From Rhodospira trueperi (GTDB lineage Bacteria > Pseudomonadota > Alphaproteobacteria > Rhodospirillales > Rhodospirillaceae): a stretch of DNA of 64,000 nt. Where the stretch lies: assembly GCF_900101965.1 (NCBI RefSeq), contig NZ_FNAP01000008.1, forward strand, positions 62,001 to 126,000. The letters run 5' to 3'. Below, one piece after another: positions 48,885-57,908 of the stretch; the first letter of the stretch is position 1; each line of letters opens with the position of its first letter. The translations under genes were made by a program, and so were the position numbers. Below the pieces are notes generated by a model. That model was given only the letters and a program-made list of their open reading frames with translations, made no database searches and was not told where the DNA came from.

Positions 48885-50387
48885 ATGTTCGGACGCCGCG
48901 TAGAGTCGGGCGGCAGTGAAACGGGACCACCAGGAAGGCCGGCCCGGGTCGGGCCGAGTTCCAGGCGGCCGCCCGGCGGTTTGGATGGCGAACGGCGTGA
49001 CAGGCCGGAGACGGACGCTCCGGCAACGCCGGATCAGAAGGCGCAGGAAAAATCCGCCGCGCCCAAGCCGGCCATTGTGATTGATGAGGCCGGTGAGGAG
49101 CGCCAACGGGCCCGAGAAAACCGGCTCGACGAAATCAAGGTTTCGGTGTTCAACAGTCTGATCGAGGCGATTGACCTCGGGCAGTTGAGCACGTTGGCCC
49201 CGGACGCCGTGCGGGAGGAGATCTCGGACGTCATCAACGAGATCATCTCGATGCAGGACGTCCTGGTCAACGCCCAGGAACAGAAACAGATCATCACGGA
49301 TATCTGCAACGATATTCTGGGGTTGGGGCCTTTGGAGCCCTTGCTGGCCCGGGATGACATCGCCGATATCATGGTGAACGGTGCCGACAAGGTCTACATT
49401 GAGACGAGCGGCAAGATCGAACTCACGAGCATTAAGTTTCGCGACAATGCGCAGTTGATGAATGTTTGTCAGCGCATTGTTTCGGCGGTGGGTCGTCGGG
49501 TCGATGAAGCCAGTCCGATCTGTGACGCGCGTCTCGCGGACGGGTCGCGCGTCAACGTGATTGTGGCGCCGTTGGCCTTGGATGGGCCGACCCTGACGAT
49601 CAGAAAGTTCAGAAAAGACAAGCTTACGTTCGACGAACTGGTGAAGTTCGGGTCGATCACGGCCGATGCCGCGACGATCCTGGAGGTGGCGTCGGCGTCC
49701 CGGTGCAACATTCTCATCTCGGGTGGCACGGGCTCGGGCAAGACGACCCTTCTTAACTGCCTGACGAACTACATCGATCCTGGCGAGCGCGTCATCACCT
49801 GCGAGGACGCGGCCGAGTTGCAGTTGAAGAATCCTCATGTGGTGCGCCTGGAGACACGCCCCCCGAACCTTGAGGGCGTTGGTGAAATCACCATGCGGGA
49901 CCTCGTGAAGAACTGCCTGCGTATGCGGCCGGAACGAATCATTGTCGGTGAGGTGCGCGGTCCGGAGGCGTTCGATCTGCTGCAGGCCATGAACACCGGG
50001 CACGACGGCTCCATGGGGACGGTGCACGCCAACAATCCCAGGGAAGCCATCTCGCGACTGGAGAACATGATCGCCATGGGTGGTTTCGCCCTGCCGGCCA
50101 AGGCGACCCGTGAACAGATCTCGTCGGCCATCACCATTATTGTCCAGGCGTCGCGGTTGCGCGACGGCTCGCGCAAAATCGTGGATATCTCGGAAGTGAT
50201 GGGCATGGAAGGGGACGTGGTCACGCTTCAGCAGCTTATGGTTTTCGAGTTTCTGGATGAAACGCCCGAGGGAAAGATCATCGGGCGCCATCGGGCGACC
50301 GGCATCCGCCCCGGCTTCTGGGATCGGGCGCGGTATTTCGGATTGGAAGACCGGTTGGCCCGCGCCCTGGAGAATGCCGGTGGCTGA
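48885..50387 (+). CDS. cpaF: Tad secretion ATPase CpaF (TadA)
   Basis: 500 residues from the ATG at 48885 with GAGGAGA upstream; an in-frame start at 48852 is less likely. Residues 1-75 are a disordered Pro/Arg-rich leader. Then come the N-terminal helical domain and the type II/IV secretion ATPase: Walker A G280-GTGSGKT, Asp box [12 protein letters not shown], Walker [13 protein letters not shown], His box [17 protein letters not shown]. It powers pilus extension and possibly retraction on the cytoplasmic side. Confidence 0.96.
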   Translation: MFGRRVESGGSETGPPGRPARVGPSSRRPPGGLDGERRDRPETDAPATPDQKAQEKSAAPKPAIVIDEAGEERQRARENRLDEIKVSVFNSLIEAIDLGQLSTLAPDAVREEISDVINEIISMQDVLVNAQEQKQIITDICNDILGLGPLEPLLARDDIADIMVNGADKVYIETSGKIELTSIKFRDNAQLMNVCQRIVSAVGRRVDEASPICDARLADGSRVNVIVAPLALDGPTLTIRKFRKDKLTFDELVKFGSITADAATILEVASASRCNILISGGTGSGKTTLLNCLTNYIDPGERVITCEDAAELQLKNPHVVRLETRPPNLEGVGEITMRDLVKNCLRMRPERIIVGEVRGPEAFDLLQAMNTGHDGSMGTVHANNPREAISRLENMIAMGGFALPAKATREQISSAITIIVQASRLRDGSRKIVDISEVMGMEGDVVTLQQLMVFEFLDETPEGKIIGRHRATGIRPGFWDRARYFGLEDRLARALENAGG

Positions 50388-51420
50388 CGCAACTCTACCT
50401 CCTGAATTGGTTTTGGTTCTTGCTGGCGCGGGGATCATGTTGCTCTTCGTCTTTGCGCTGATCGGGGGCGTGGCGTATGTGGCGACGGAACCGCGCCGAC
50501 GGATCCGACGGCGCATGGACGGCCTTGGACTGCAAAGGGCTGGCGGCGGCTCGCTGGGTGGCGGCGGCCTGATGCGAGGCCTTGGATCCGGCGGCGGCGA
50601 CTCTCAGGTGCGCCAGAAGCGCATTCAGGAAAAACTGCGTGAGTTGGAACGCGACAAGGCGAATCGGGCGCGTCGGCGCAACAATCTTAAGCTCTCGCTG
50701 CTTCGGGCAGGGGTCAACATGACGCCGGGCGCTTACGTCACGGCCACCATCATGGCGGGGATCGTGTCTGCGGGCGCGGCACTCTTGTTCGGATTGCAGC
50801 CTATCGTGGCGGGCGGCATCGGGCTGACGGTGGCGTTGGGGCTGCCGAGGATGGTTCTGAAGTTCCTCGCGGGGCGGCGGCAGAAGGCGTTCACCGCCGA
50901 ATTTCCGAACGCCATTGACGTGCTGGTGCGCGGGGTGCAGTCGGGCTTGCCCGTCAGTGAATGCGTGTCCATCGTCGGGCGGGAGGTCCCCGATCCCGTT
51001 GGGGCCGAATTCAGGATGATGGTGGAGGGCCAGCGGGTTGGCATGACGCTGACGGAGATCATGTCGCGCGGCCTGGAACGCATGCCGACGCCGGAGTACA
51101 AGTTCTTTGCCATCGTGCTGCAGATTCAGCAGCAGACGGGCGGCAACCTAGCCGAAACGCTGTCAGGTCTCTCCAATGTGATTCGTGAGCGCAAGCAATT
51201 GCGCAGTAAGATCAAGGCCATGTCGTCGGAGGCGAAAACCTCGGCCGGCATTATCGGGGCGCTGCCCATTATCGTGGCTGTTCTGGTGTCGATCGTCGCG
51301 CCGGATTACCTCGCACCTCTGTTCGAGACGCGCACTGGCAACCTCATCCTGTTCGGATGTCTGGCTTACATGGGGCTGGGGGTCGCAGTGATGGCGAAAA
51401 TGATCAACTTCAAGCTGTGA
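50374..51420 (+). CDS. tadB: Tad inner-membrane platform protein TadB (CpaG)
   Basis: 348 residues from the ATG at 50374, which overlaps the cpaF end by 14 nt. The GTG at 50380 has a better spaced GGAG and may be the real start. An N-terminal helix (LVLVLAGAGIMLLFVFALIGGV), two further helices around 120-165, a T2SSF domain with FPNAIDVLVRGVQSGLPVSECV and a C-terminal helix pair are seen. With TadC it forms the platform on which pilins are assembled. Confidence 0.93.
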   Translation: MPVADATLPPELVLVLAGAGIMLLFVFALIGGVAYVATEPRRRIRRRMDGLGLQRAGGGSLGGGGLMRGLGSGGGDSQVRQKRIQEKLRELERDKANRARRRNNLKLSLLRAGVNMTPGAYVTATIMAGIVSAGAALLFGLQPIVAGGIGLTVALGLPRMVLKFLAGRRQKAFTAEFPNAIDVLVRGVQSGLPVSECVSIVGREVPDPVGAEFRMMVEGQRVGMTLTEIMSRGLERMPTPEYKFFAIVLQIQQQTGGNLAETLSGLSNVIRERKQLRSKIKAMSSEAKTSAGIIGALPIIVAVLVSIVAPDYLAPLFETRTGNLILFGCLAYMGLGVAVMAKMINFKL

Positions 51421-51427
51421 GGGTGCT

Positions 51428-52393
51428 ATGGAAGCGACATTTCTTGGCATTCGTGTGGAGTTGATCATCAGCGTGCTGGCGTTCGTCGGTGCCTTTGCGA
51501 CTGTGGCGGCCATGGCGGTGCCGTTTTTGGCCCGTGATGCGCGGGCCGCCCGGCTTCGGACCATCACGAAAGCCCGCGAGGAACTGAGCCGCCAGCAGGT
51601 TGCCGAACTCGAGCAGAAAAGGGCTCGGTGGCGACCTCAGCGCAGTGCCACTGTCCTGCAGAACATTGTTGATAAGCTGAACCTGGAAAAACTGATTGCG
51701 CCGAAGGGTCTCAAGCAGAAACTGGTGCAGGCCGGCTACAGACAGCCGTTCGCGCCAAAGGTTTACGTAGGTCTTCGTGTCCTTCTGATGGGGGTGTTTT
51801 TGTTCGGCGGTTTTTTGTATACGACCGTCCTGGTTCAGGAGGAGATGCTCTTCCTTATGAAGATTCTCATTATGTTCGGTGCTGGAGCTGTGGGGTTTTA
51901 CCTGCCACAAATTCTTCTGACGAACGCGATTACCAAACGTCGCAATGAAATGACGCTGAGTTTTCCCGATGCCCTGGATTTGCTCGTCATCAGTTCCGAA
52001 GCTGGGCTTTCCATCGAAGCCGCGTTCCATCGTGTCACAAGCGAGATCGAAGAGTCGTCGCCGGCTCTGTCAGAGGAATTCGGTCTGACAACCGCCGAAC
52101 TCTCCTTCCTTGGGGACAGGCGCCGGGCCTACACCAACTTCGCTGACCGCACGGGGCTGGCATCGGCCAAGGCCCTGGCCGTCACGCTCCTTCAGTCGGA
52201 AAAATACGGAACATCGATCAGCAATGCGTTGAAGGTCCTGTCGCAGGAAAACCGAGACGAGCGTATGTCTCGAGCCGAACGGAAGGCGGCCGCCCTGCCG
52301 GCACAGTTGACGGTGCCGATGATCGTGTTCTTCCTGCCAGTCCTTTTCGTGGTGATCCTGGGTCCGGCGGGGTTGAGGATCTCGGACATGTGA
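51428..52393 (+). CDS. tadC: Tad inner-membrane platform protein TadC (CpaH)
   Basis: 321 residues, starting 7 nt after tadB. Helices at about 14-32, 122-139 and 145-163 and a C-terminal helix, and the T2SSF signature LSFPDALDLLVISSEAGLSIEAAFHRV. LTVPMIVFFLPVLFVVILGPA is the typical TadC end. It is the last recognisable Tad gene in the window; no TadD-type TPR protein or TadE/F/G pseudopilin follows. Confidence 0.93.
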   Translation: MEATFLGIRVELIISVLAFVGAFATVAAMAVPFLARDARAARLRTITKAREELSRQQVAELEQKRARWRPQRSATVLQNIVDKLNLEKLIAPKGLKQKLVQAGYRQPFAPKVYVGLRVLLMGVFLFGGFLYTTVLVQEEMLFLMKILIMFGAGAVGFYLPQILLTNAITKRRNEMTLSFPDALDLLVISSEAGLSIEAAFHRVTSEIEESSPALSEEFGLTTAELSFLGDRRRAYTNFADRTGLASAKALAVTLLQSEKYGTSISNALKVLSQENRDERMSRAERKAAALPAQLTVPMIVFFLPVLFVVILGPAGLRISDM

Positions 52394-52408
52394 CCGATCG
52401 GCGCACGG

Positions 52409-52430
52409 CGGCGGGCCAGCCGGCCCGCCG
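52409..52430. terminator. GC-rich stem-loop after tadC
   Basis: CGGCGGGCC and GGCCCGCCG form a perfect 9-bp stem with an AGCC loop, and outer CCGATC/GATCGG (52394-52399, 52436-52441) can extend it. No T-run follows. It probably marks the end of the Tad transcript. Confidence 0.55.
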
Positions 52431-52469
52431 GTTCGGATCGGTGTCGTTCGATGGGGGGCGTTCCATTTG

Positions 52470-52489
52470 CCCGCTGTCATGACAGCGGG
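52470..52489. promoter_or_regulatory. Perfect 20-bp palindrome upstream of the lipoprotein/cyclase pair
   Basis: CCCGCTGTCATGACAGCGGG is a loopless dyad, which is a better shape for binding a dimeric regulator than for an RNA hairpin. It lies 122 nt before the lipoprotein start and 8 nt before a second palindrome. Confidence 0.6.
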
Positions 52490-52497
52490 ACAGGCTC

Positions 52498-52509
52498 ATG
52501 TTATAACAT
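52498..52509. promoter_or_regulatory. Perfect 12-bp A+T-rich palindrome, possible -10 region
   Basis: ATGTTATAACAT is self-complementary and contains TATAAC, a reasonable -10 hexamer in the right place to drive the lipoprotein gene. A promoter overlapped by an operator is one reading. Confidence 0.45.
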
Positions 52510-52610
52510 ATATCGATTGACCAGGGGTGGTTCGGGATCTGATCCTAGCCGTGGTGAGAAACAGTGGCTTGGGCTCAAAGGAGCCCCGGCTTGGGAGGTG
52601 ATCCTGCACC

Positions 52611-53720
52611 ATGATCAACCCATGTTTCGCCGGGTGGCGCCTGCGGGGACGAGGCCGGGTCTCCGCGCTCTTATTGGCCATGTCGGTGCTCGTGACGGGG
52701 TGCGATGGTGAGACCCCGATCATGATCGGGGCGGTTCTGCCTTTGTCGGGGCCTGGGGTGTCGGTCGGCCAGGACATTCGCGACGGTCTCGATCTGGCGA
52801 TTGAGCGGGTCAATGATCGGGGTGGGGTCAACGGGCGACCGCTGGTTCTGTCGGTCCAGGACGGTGCGGGTGGGCCACAGGCCGCCTGGGACGCGATTCT
52901 GGCGGGGGACCAGGAGCCTCTGCTGACTGTTGCGGGGACGAGTTCGGTCGCCGTGGCCCTGAAGCCTTTGGCGGAAGACCGGGAACGCATTCTGTTCGGC
53001 CTCGTGGCCACGGCGCCGGCACTGACGGAGGGTGCCGAATGGGTGTTCCGGTATTGGCTGACGGCCGAACAGGAACTGCCGATCATGACCTCCGTTTTGC
53101 CCGATGATGTTGGCGGCGTCGCGGTCTACTATCTCGACGATGCCTACGGTCAGTCCGTGTACGGAAATGTGCGCGAGGTGTTCACCGGGACCGAGGTGGT
53201 CGTCACGGGCGTGCCGTTCGCGCCCGCGGATACCGCGTTCGGTGCTGTCGTCGAGGCCGGTCAGGGTGCCGATGTCGCGGTCGTCGTCGGGTTTGCATCG
53301 CATATTCGGGGTGTGCTGGCGGCCCTTAAGGACAGCGGTTTCCCGGGGGTGATTGTGTCAACGACGGCGGCAGCCTTGCCGGAGGTTGTGAGCGATCCGG
53401 TGTCCGATGACGTTCTGGTGGCGGCGCCCGCGATCTTCAATCTTAGCTTCAGGTTCGCGGACGACGTGAAGCGTCTTTACGAGAGCCTCCATGGCAGACC
53501 GTTCAATCAGTACGTGGCCAACGGATATGATTTTATCATAATGCTGGCGGGACTCCTGGACGGGACGCCCGCCGACCGGGATGCATTGCGGGAACAGTTG
53601 CGGAAGGGCTTCGTTTACTCCGGGGTGTTCGGGAACGTGACGTTGCCCGCCGGGGCCCATGACATCGCCTTCCCTCTGTTTCCGGCTCGGATCCGAGACG
53701 GTGAGATCGTCTATCGGTAA
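52611..53720 (+). CDS. Periplasmic-binding-protein-like lipoprotein (Peripla_BP_6 type)
   Basis: 369 residues. The lipobox VTGC (C31) is followed at once by the type-I binding fold: PIMIGAVLPLSGPGVSVGQDIRDGLDLAIERVNDRGGVNG, in two parts, is the classic LivJ/LivK-like start. It is behind GGAGGTGATC, a 10-nt perfect match to the 16S anti-Shine-Dalgarno, so translation is expected to be strong. No ABC permease or ATPase gene is near. The next gene, 8 nt away, is a diguanylate cyclase with a large periplasmic domain, so this protein is more likely a sensor subunit than a transport receptor. Confidence 0.88.
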   Translation: MINPCFAGWRLRGRGRVSALLLAMSVLVTGCDGETPIMIGAVLPLSGPGVSVGQDIRDGLDLAIERVNDRGGVNGRPLVLSVQDGAGGPQAAWDAILAGDQEPLLTVAGTSSVAVALKPLAEDRERILFGLVATAPALTEGAEWVFRYWLTAEQELPIMTSVLPDDVGGVAVYYLDDAYGQSVYGNVREVFTGTEVVVTGVPFAPADTAFGAVVEAGQGADVAVVVGFASHIRGVLAALKDSGFPGVIVSTTAAALPEVVSDPVSDDVLVAAPAIFNLSFRFADDVKRLYESLHGRPFNQYVANGYDFIIMLAGLLDGTPADRDALREQLRKGFVYSGVFGNVTLPAGAHDIAFPLFPARIRDGEIVYR

Positions 53721-53728
53721 GACAGCGC

Positions 53729-55381
53729 ATGGCGACTCCACTGAATAGACTGAGTATCCGCGCGCGGCTGGTTCTGTTGGTCGGGGGCGCGCTGATCGTG
53801 TTCGCTCTGACGGGCGCTTACGCCGTGCGGTCGAGTATCGACATGCTGGAACGGATGCATGGCGAGCGCGTGGTCGAGACGGGCGAGGTGATTCTGGCCC
53901 AGATCGGGGCGAACGTGGCGTCGCGTCTCGATCAGATCGTCCGAACCGCGCGCACGCCGGCTGTGGGGGCGGCGCTGCGCGTGGCCAACGCGACGGACGG
54001 CGGACGGTCTGTGGATCCCCGGATCGGCCTGGGGGCCGAGGCCTCCCGCTCTCTGCGAGAGACGTTCATCGAATTCGATGAGCGCATCTTCGCGCGGACG
54101 GTGTTCGCGTCGGTTCTGGTGACAGGGCGGGACGGGGTCGTGGTGGCCGACACCGCCGCGTCCGAGGGACCGACGGATTTTGCGGATGCGGTCTGGTGGC
54201 GCGAGGCTCGCGAGTCCGGCCGCTACGTCGGGGGCATGGTCTCATCGTCCAACACCGGGACGGCAGGTTTGGAAGTGGCGATGCGGCTGGATGATGGCAA
54301 CGGGCGCATGGTGGGGGTGGCGCGTGCCGTTCTGTCGGCGACCTGGATCACCCGGGAGGCCGCCGCCGCGACTCAGTTGCGTGACCTGGTGGATATTCTG
54401 CTGACGACGCGGGACGGGCGCCTGATCTTCTCTCGCCGGCCGTTCCGGTTCCTGGAGGATGTCTCCGATCAGGCTTTTTTCCGGCAGGCTTCCGGGCCGC
54501 GCGCGGCGGTCACTCTGACCACGGGAGGGCGGTCCCGTCTCGTGGCGCATGCGACCAACGCCAATGCCCAGGCCATCGGACCGCTGGGATGGTCGCTCTT
54601 CATCGTGGCGGATCGCGATGTGGTGTTGAGGGAACCGCATGACCTTTCGGTGCGGTTGACGATTCTTCTGGCGGTGGGCGCGGTCGTGGCGTTGCTTCTG
54701 ACCGCGCTGTTGTCCGTCTCTCTGCTGAGCCCACTCGCCGCCTTGCGCGGTGCGGCGCGCGCCATGGCCGGCGGGGATCTGAGTGTCAGGGTGGAGCTGT
54801 CGGGCCGCGATGAACTGGCGGACCTGGGCGCGGCGTTCAACAACATGGCTGATCGGTTGCAGGCAAACGAGGCGGCGTTGCGCAGTCTGGCCACGACGGA
54901 CGCCCTGACCGGCGTTCTGAACCGTCGCGGGTTCGTCGCTCGGGGGCGGGCGGAGTGGGGACGGTGCCGCCGCTATGGTCGGTCTCTGGCGGTGCTGGCC
55001 GTGGACATCGACCACTTCAAGGCCGTCAACGACACCCATGGCCACGATGTCGGCGATGCCGTTCTGGTGCATGTGTCGGCCCTGTGCGCCGGCGGTATGC
55101 GCACGTCGGATCTGTTCGGGCGTCTGGGCGGAGAGGAATTCTGTGCGATCCTGCCGGAAACCTCGCTGGAGGCCGCGCGCGTCCTGGCCGAGCGGCTGCG
55201 GGCCGGCGTGGAGCACGCACCGTGTCCGGTGTCGGGACTGATGGTTTCGGTGACGATCAGTATCGGTCTGGCTGTCGGGGCGGAGTCCGATGCCACGTTG
55301 GAGGCCCTGATGAAACGGGCCGATCAAGCCCTGTATGCGGCGAAACGAAACGGGCGCAACCGTGTCGAGACTTCGTCCTGA
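53729..55381 (+). CDS. Membrane diguanylate cyclase with periplasmic sensor, HAMP and GGDEF domains
   Basis: 550 residues. Membrane helix 1 at about 14-33, a 275-residue periplasmic region of dCACHE-like size, helix 2 at about 309-333, HAMP (334-386) and GGDEF (388-548). The active site is GGEEF at 467-471, and RTSD at 458-461 is an intact inhibitory I-site, so an active, product-inhibited cyclase making c-di-GMP is expected. No EAL or HD-GYP domain. It is 8 nt after the binding-protein-like lipoprotein gene, which suggests a ligand-sensing pair next to the Tad pilus locus. Confidence 0.93.
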   Translation: MATPLNRLSIRARLVLLVGGALIVFALTGAYAVRSSIDMLERMHGERVVETGEVILAQIGANVASRLDQIVRTARTPAVGAALRVANATDGGRSVDPRIGLGAEASRSLRETFIEFDERIFARTVFASVLVTGRDGVVVADTAASEGPTDFADAVWWREARESGRYVGGMVSSSNTGTAGLEVAMRLDDGNGRMVGVARAVLSATWITREAAAATQLRDLVDILLTTRDGRLIFSRRPFRFLEDVSDQAFFRQASGPRAAVTLTTGGRSRLVAHATNANAQAIGPLGWSLFIVADRDVVLREPHDLSVRLTILLAVGAVVALLLTALLSVSLLSPLAALRGAARAMAGGDLSVRVELSGRDELADLGAAFNNMADRLQANEAALRSLATTDALTGVLNRRGFVARGRAEWGRCRRYGRSLAVLAVDIDHFKAVNDTHGHDVGDAVLVHVSALCAGGMRTSDLFGRLGGEEFCAILPETSLEAARVLAERLRAGVEHAPCPVSGLMVSVTISIGLAVGAESDATLEALMKRADQALYAAKRNGRNRVETSS

Positions 55382-55472
55382 CAAGAGATGGAGCGCAGAA
55401 AAACGAACGGGGCGGCGGAAGGGAGTTGCTCGCGCCGGCCCCTATCATGTGGTGCGTGATGGTTGAACCGGC

Positions 55473-55700
55473 TCACGGCATCCCGTTCAGACGCAGGACG
55501 GCATGGCCCCAGTCGGCGGAGGCCGGCGCCGCGATGGCGCTGCCCTGCGCTGTCAGCACATGTTCGGGGCCCGAGAGCAGACCGTGACCTGTGGTGATGG
55601 CCACATGCAGGACCATGCTCAGGCCGATGACCGCGACAACACCTCCCAGGTGTTCGAGCGGTGTGCAGGCTTCGCGTCTCATTTCCATCTCCGTTCGCAT
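55473..55700 (-). CDS. Small single-helix membrane protein, uncertain
   Basis: 75 residues from the ATG at 55700, preceded on the minus strand by CGGAGATCGC. A charged N-terminus (MRTEMEMRREACTPLEHLGG) leads to one hydrophobic helix (VVAVIGLSMVLHVAITTGHG), followed by a short periplasmic tail. I recognise no family. It is convergent with the diguanylate cyclase gene. Confidence 0.5.
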   Translation of the reverse strand: MRTEMEMRREACTPLEHLGGVVAVIGLSMVLHVAITTGHGLLSGPEHVLTAQGSAIAAPASADWGHAVLRLNGMP

Positions 55701-56269
55701 GCGATCTCCGGGCTTGGGCAATCCAACGCAATTCGGTTGGTTTTTATTTCATTTTGTCATTTGAGCAACGGTACCGGTTCGGGGCGATGTGTGCAACCCT
55801 CTGAAATGCCCAATGTTTCCAGGCGTGGCCCGCGAGGACGACGGGAAGAGGGCGATGAGGGCATCGCAGTATTGAGGCGGCTGAAAAGCAGTGATTTTTA
55901 TTTGTTTCCAATGCATTGATATACCCTGTTGTGTTTCCAGATAAATCCACGAATCCACGCACGGGATCTGCTGCTTTTCCCGCCTCTGTCGGTGGTCGGG
56001 GCGGGGCTGTCGCGTGTCGAGTGACGCCTCGGCCGCCCCTGAAAAGCGCATGGCAGCCAGAACCCATTGGAATGAGTTAACGGGGTGTTCTGGCTTGTAT
56101 TCAGGGTACCGAAGAGCGAACCTGTGCAGTTAAGATCATGTATCAATCGAAAACGGCGTCCGAGTCGCTTTCGAACGCGTTTCCTAAATCCGCAAGTCGC
56201 GTGGGGGAAATGCTTGGCTTGATCCCTGAGGGCCGGGGCGCGTTTCTGTCCGTGCGCCGGTTGCTCCCG
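55701..56269. other. A+T-richer intergenic region without a recognisable gene
   Basis: 569 nt, with lower GC than the surroundings (for example 55735-55765 and 55885-55935). Open frames on the minus strand have unconvincing composition. No strong hairpin or repeat was found. It may carry the promoter of the small membrane protein. Confidence 0.45.
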
Positions 56270-57211
56270 TCATGCGCGACGGATCAGCCGGTCAATGACG
56301 AGACGGACGAGGGGCGGGCGCATCATCGCCACACGGCTGTCAAACGGATCATACCCGGCGCGGCGCAGGGTCCGCAGGCCGTGGCGGGCCAGAATGATCT
56401 GGCGAGCCATGGGGCGCGCCCGGGGGTCGCTGACGGTTGCCCGGTTTCGTGCGGACGCGAGGTCTTCCTCGGCCACGGCCGCCATGGCCTCCACGCCGGC
56501 CCGGATGCCGCGTCGGTCCCGGTCCTCCCCGGCCAAGACGGCGGCGGGCGTGATGCCGGCGTTCAAAAGGGTCTGCTCGGGCAGGCGCGGGCGTCCGGCG
56601 GCGATCAGGCCGGGTGTCGCGCGCGCCATGGCCACCAAGCCCCAGGCGGTCCCGGCGTGGCGGGCCATCTCGCGGCTGGCGGCATCCTCCACCCCTAGAA
56701 GGCGAACGGCCAATTCGCTCAGCATGCCGGATGTCCGTTCGGCGAGGCGCCTGACGCCCTCGGCGTCGCCCGGGGGATCCGGGGCGAGATCGTCGGCGCA
56801 GGCGTCCACAAGGTCCACCAGCAGGGTTTCGCCCCTGACGTTCAGCGCGGGCAGCACATGCGCCGCCACGGCCTCGGCGACCGGATTTCCGCGCGCCGCC
56901 GCCGCCGGGTTTCCGGCGGACACGAGATCGCGCCAGTACTGTAGGCGGAAGGCCCCGGCCATCGGTTCACTGGCGACGATGGGCACGCGCGCCAGTTCAA
57001 CATGGCAGGCGAACAGGGCGAACAGGGCCGGCTGCGCCGGGGGCGGCGCCAGAAGGGCGAGGATGAAGCGGGCGTGATCCTGGCGGCGGACCTGTTCGGC
57101 GGCCGGGGACAGCACGGCATGTCCGGTGTCGCGGCGAACCGGAATTGCGGGGCCGCCACCTTCACAGGTCGGGGAGGGGCGACTATGTACGTTGGTGTTC
57201 CGATCCGTCAC
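56270..57211 (-). CDS. Squalene/phytoene-synthase-fold protein, NDUFAF6-like
   Basis: 313 residues from 57211; internal starts would shorten a disordered N-terminus of about 35 residues. The helical synthase fold is recognisable in FALFACHVELARVPIV and FRLQYWRDLVSAG, but the first Asp-rich substrate motif (DxxxD) is replaced and the second is only weakly similar (LAGEDRDRRG). This fits the NDUFAF6 group of complex I assembly factors common in alphaproteobacteria, rather than a carotenoid or squalene enzyme. It is divergent from sodB with 37 nt between starts. Confidence 0.82.
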   Translation of the reverse strand: MTDRNTNVHSRPSPTCEGGGPAIPVRRDTGHAVLSPAAEQVRRQDHARFILALLAPPPAQPALFALFACHVELARVPIVASEPMAGAFRLQYWRDLVSAGNPAAAARGNPVAEAVAAHVLPALNVRGETLLVDLVDACADDLAPDPPGDAEGVRRLAERTSGMLSELAVRLLGVEDAASREMARHAGTAWGLVAMARATPGLIAAGRPRLPEQTLLNAGITPAAVLAGEDRDRRGIRAGVEAMAAVAEEDLASARNRATVSDPRARPMARQIILARHGLRTLRRAGYDPFDSRVAMMRPPLVRLVIDRLIRRA

Positions 57212-57248
57212 CGTTTGGTTTCACCCTTTCTTTCAGACGAGGTTGATA

Positions 57249-57845
57249 ATGCCGTTCGAACTGCCTGCCCTGCCGTATGACCGATCCGCGCTGGAGCCGC
57301 ACATGTCGGCGCAGACGCTGGATTTCCATCATGGAAAGCACCATCAGACCTACGTCACCAACCTCAACAACCTCACCAAGGACACGCCGATGGCCGGCAT
57401 TGGCCTTGAAGAGGTGATCATGCAGTCTTGGGCCGACAAGAACACCGGCGTGTTCAACAATGCCGCCCAGGTCTGGAACCACACCTTTTTCTGGGCCGGC
57501 ATGAGGCCGGGCGGCGGCGGCGCGCCAACGGGGGCGATCAAGGACAGGATCGACGCCGCGTTCGGCTCCTACGACGCCTTCAAGGATGCGTTCAAGCAGG
57601 CCGGCGCCACTCAGTTCGGGTCCGGCTGGGCATGGCTGGTGCTGGAGGGTGGCGAACTGAAGGTCACCAAGACGCCGAACGCCGAAACGCCGATGGTGAA
57701 TGGTCAAACGGCTCTGCTGACCTGCGATGTCTGGGAGCACGCCTACTACCTGGACTTCCAAAACCGCCGGCCGGACTTCCTGACCACGTTCCTGGACAAT
57801 CTGGTCAACTGGGACTTCGTGAACGAAAACCTGGCCAAGGCGTAA
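57249..57845 (+). CDS. sodB: Superoxide dismutase, Fe type
   Basis: 198 residues from the ATG at 57249 (MPFELPALPYD...), which aligns with the E. coli SodB start; the open frame continues upstream in vain. Metal ligands are H27, H78, D160 and H164 (FHHGKHHQTYV, WNHTFFW, DVWEHAYYLD). GKHHQTYVTNLNNL and NLVNWDFVNENL favour the iron form; a cambialistic enzyme is possible. It dismutates superoxide in the cytoplasm. Confidence 0.95.
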   Translation: MPFELPALPYDRSALEPHMSAQTLDFHHGKHHQTYVTNLNNLTKDTPMAGIGLEEVIMQSWADKNTGVFNNAAQVWNHTFFWAGMRPGGGGAPTGAIKDRIDAAFGSYDAFKDAFKQAGATQFGSGWAWLVLEGGELKVTKTPNAETPMVNGQTALLTCDVWEHAYYLDFQNRRPDFLTTFLDNLVNWDFVNENLAKA

Positions 57846-57864
57846 GGGGCCGCCGAAGCGGTTT

Positions 57865-57889
57865 CGGGCGGGAGGACATCTCCCGCCCG
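57865..57889. terminator. Stem-loop between convergent sodB and glgP
   Basis: CGGGCGGGAG and CTCCCGCCCG form a perfect 10-bp stem with loop GACAT, 20 nt after each stop codon. No T-run, but the position between convergent genes supports a bidirectional terminator. Confidence 0.65.
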
Positions 57890-57908
57890 GCGCCAAGGCG
57901 TTGCCGCG

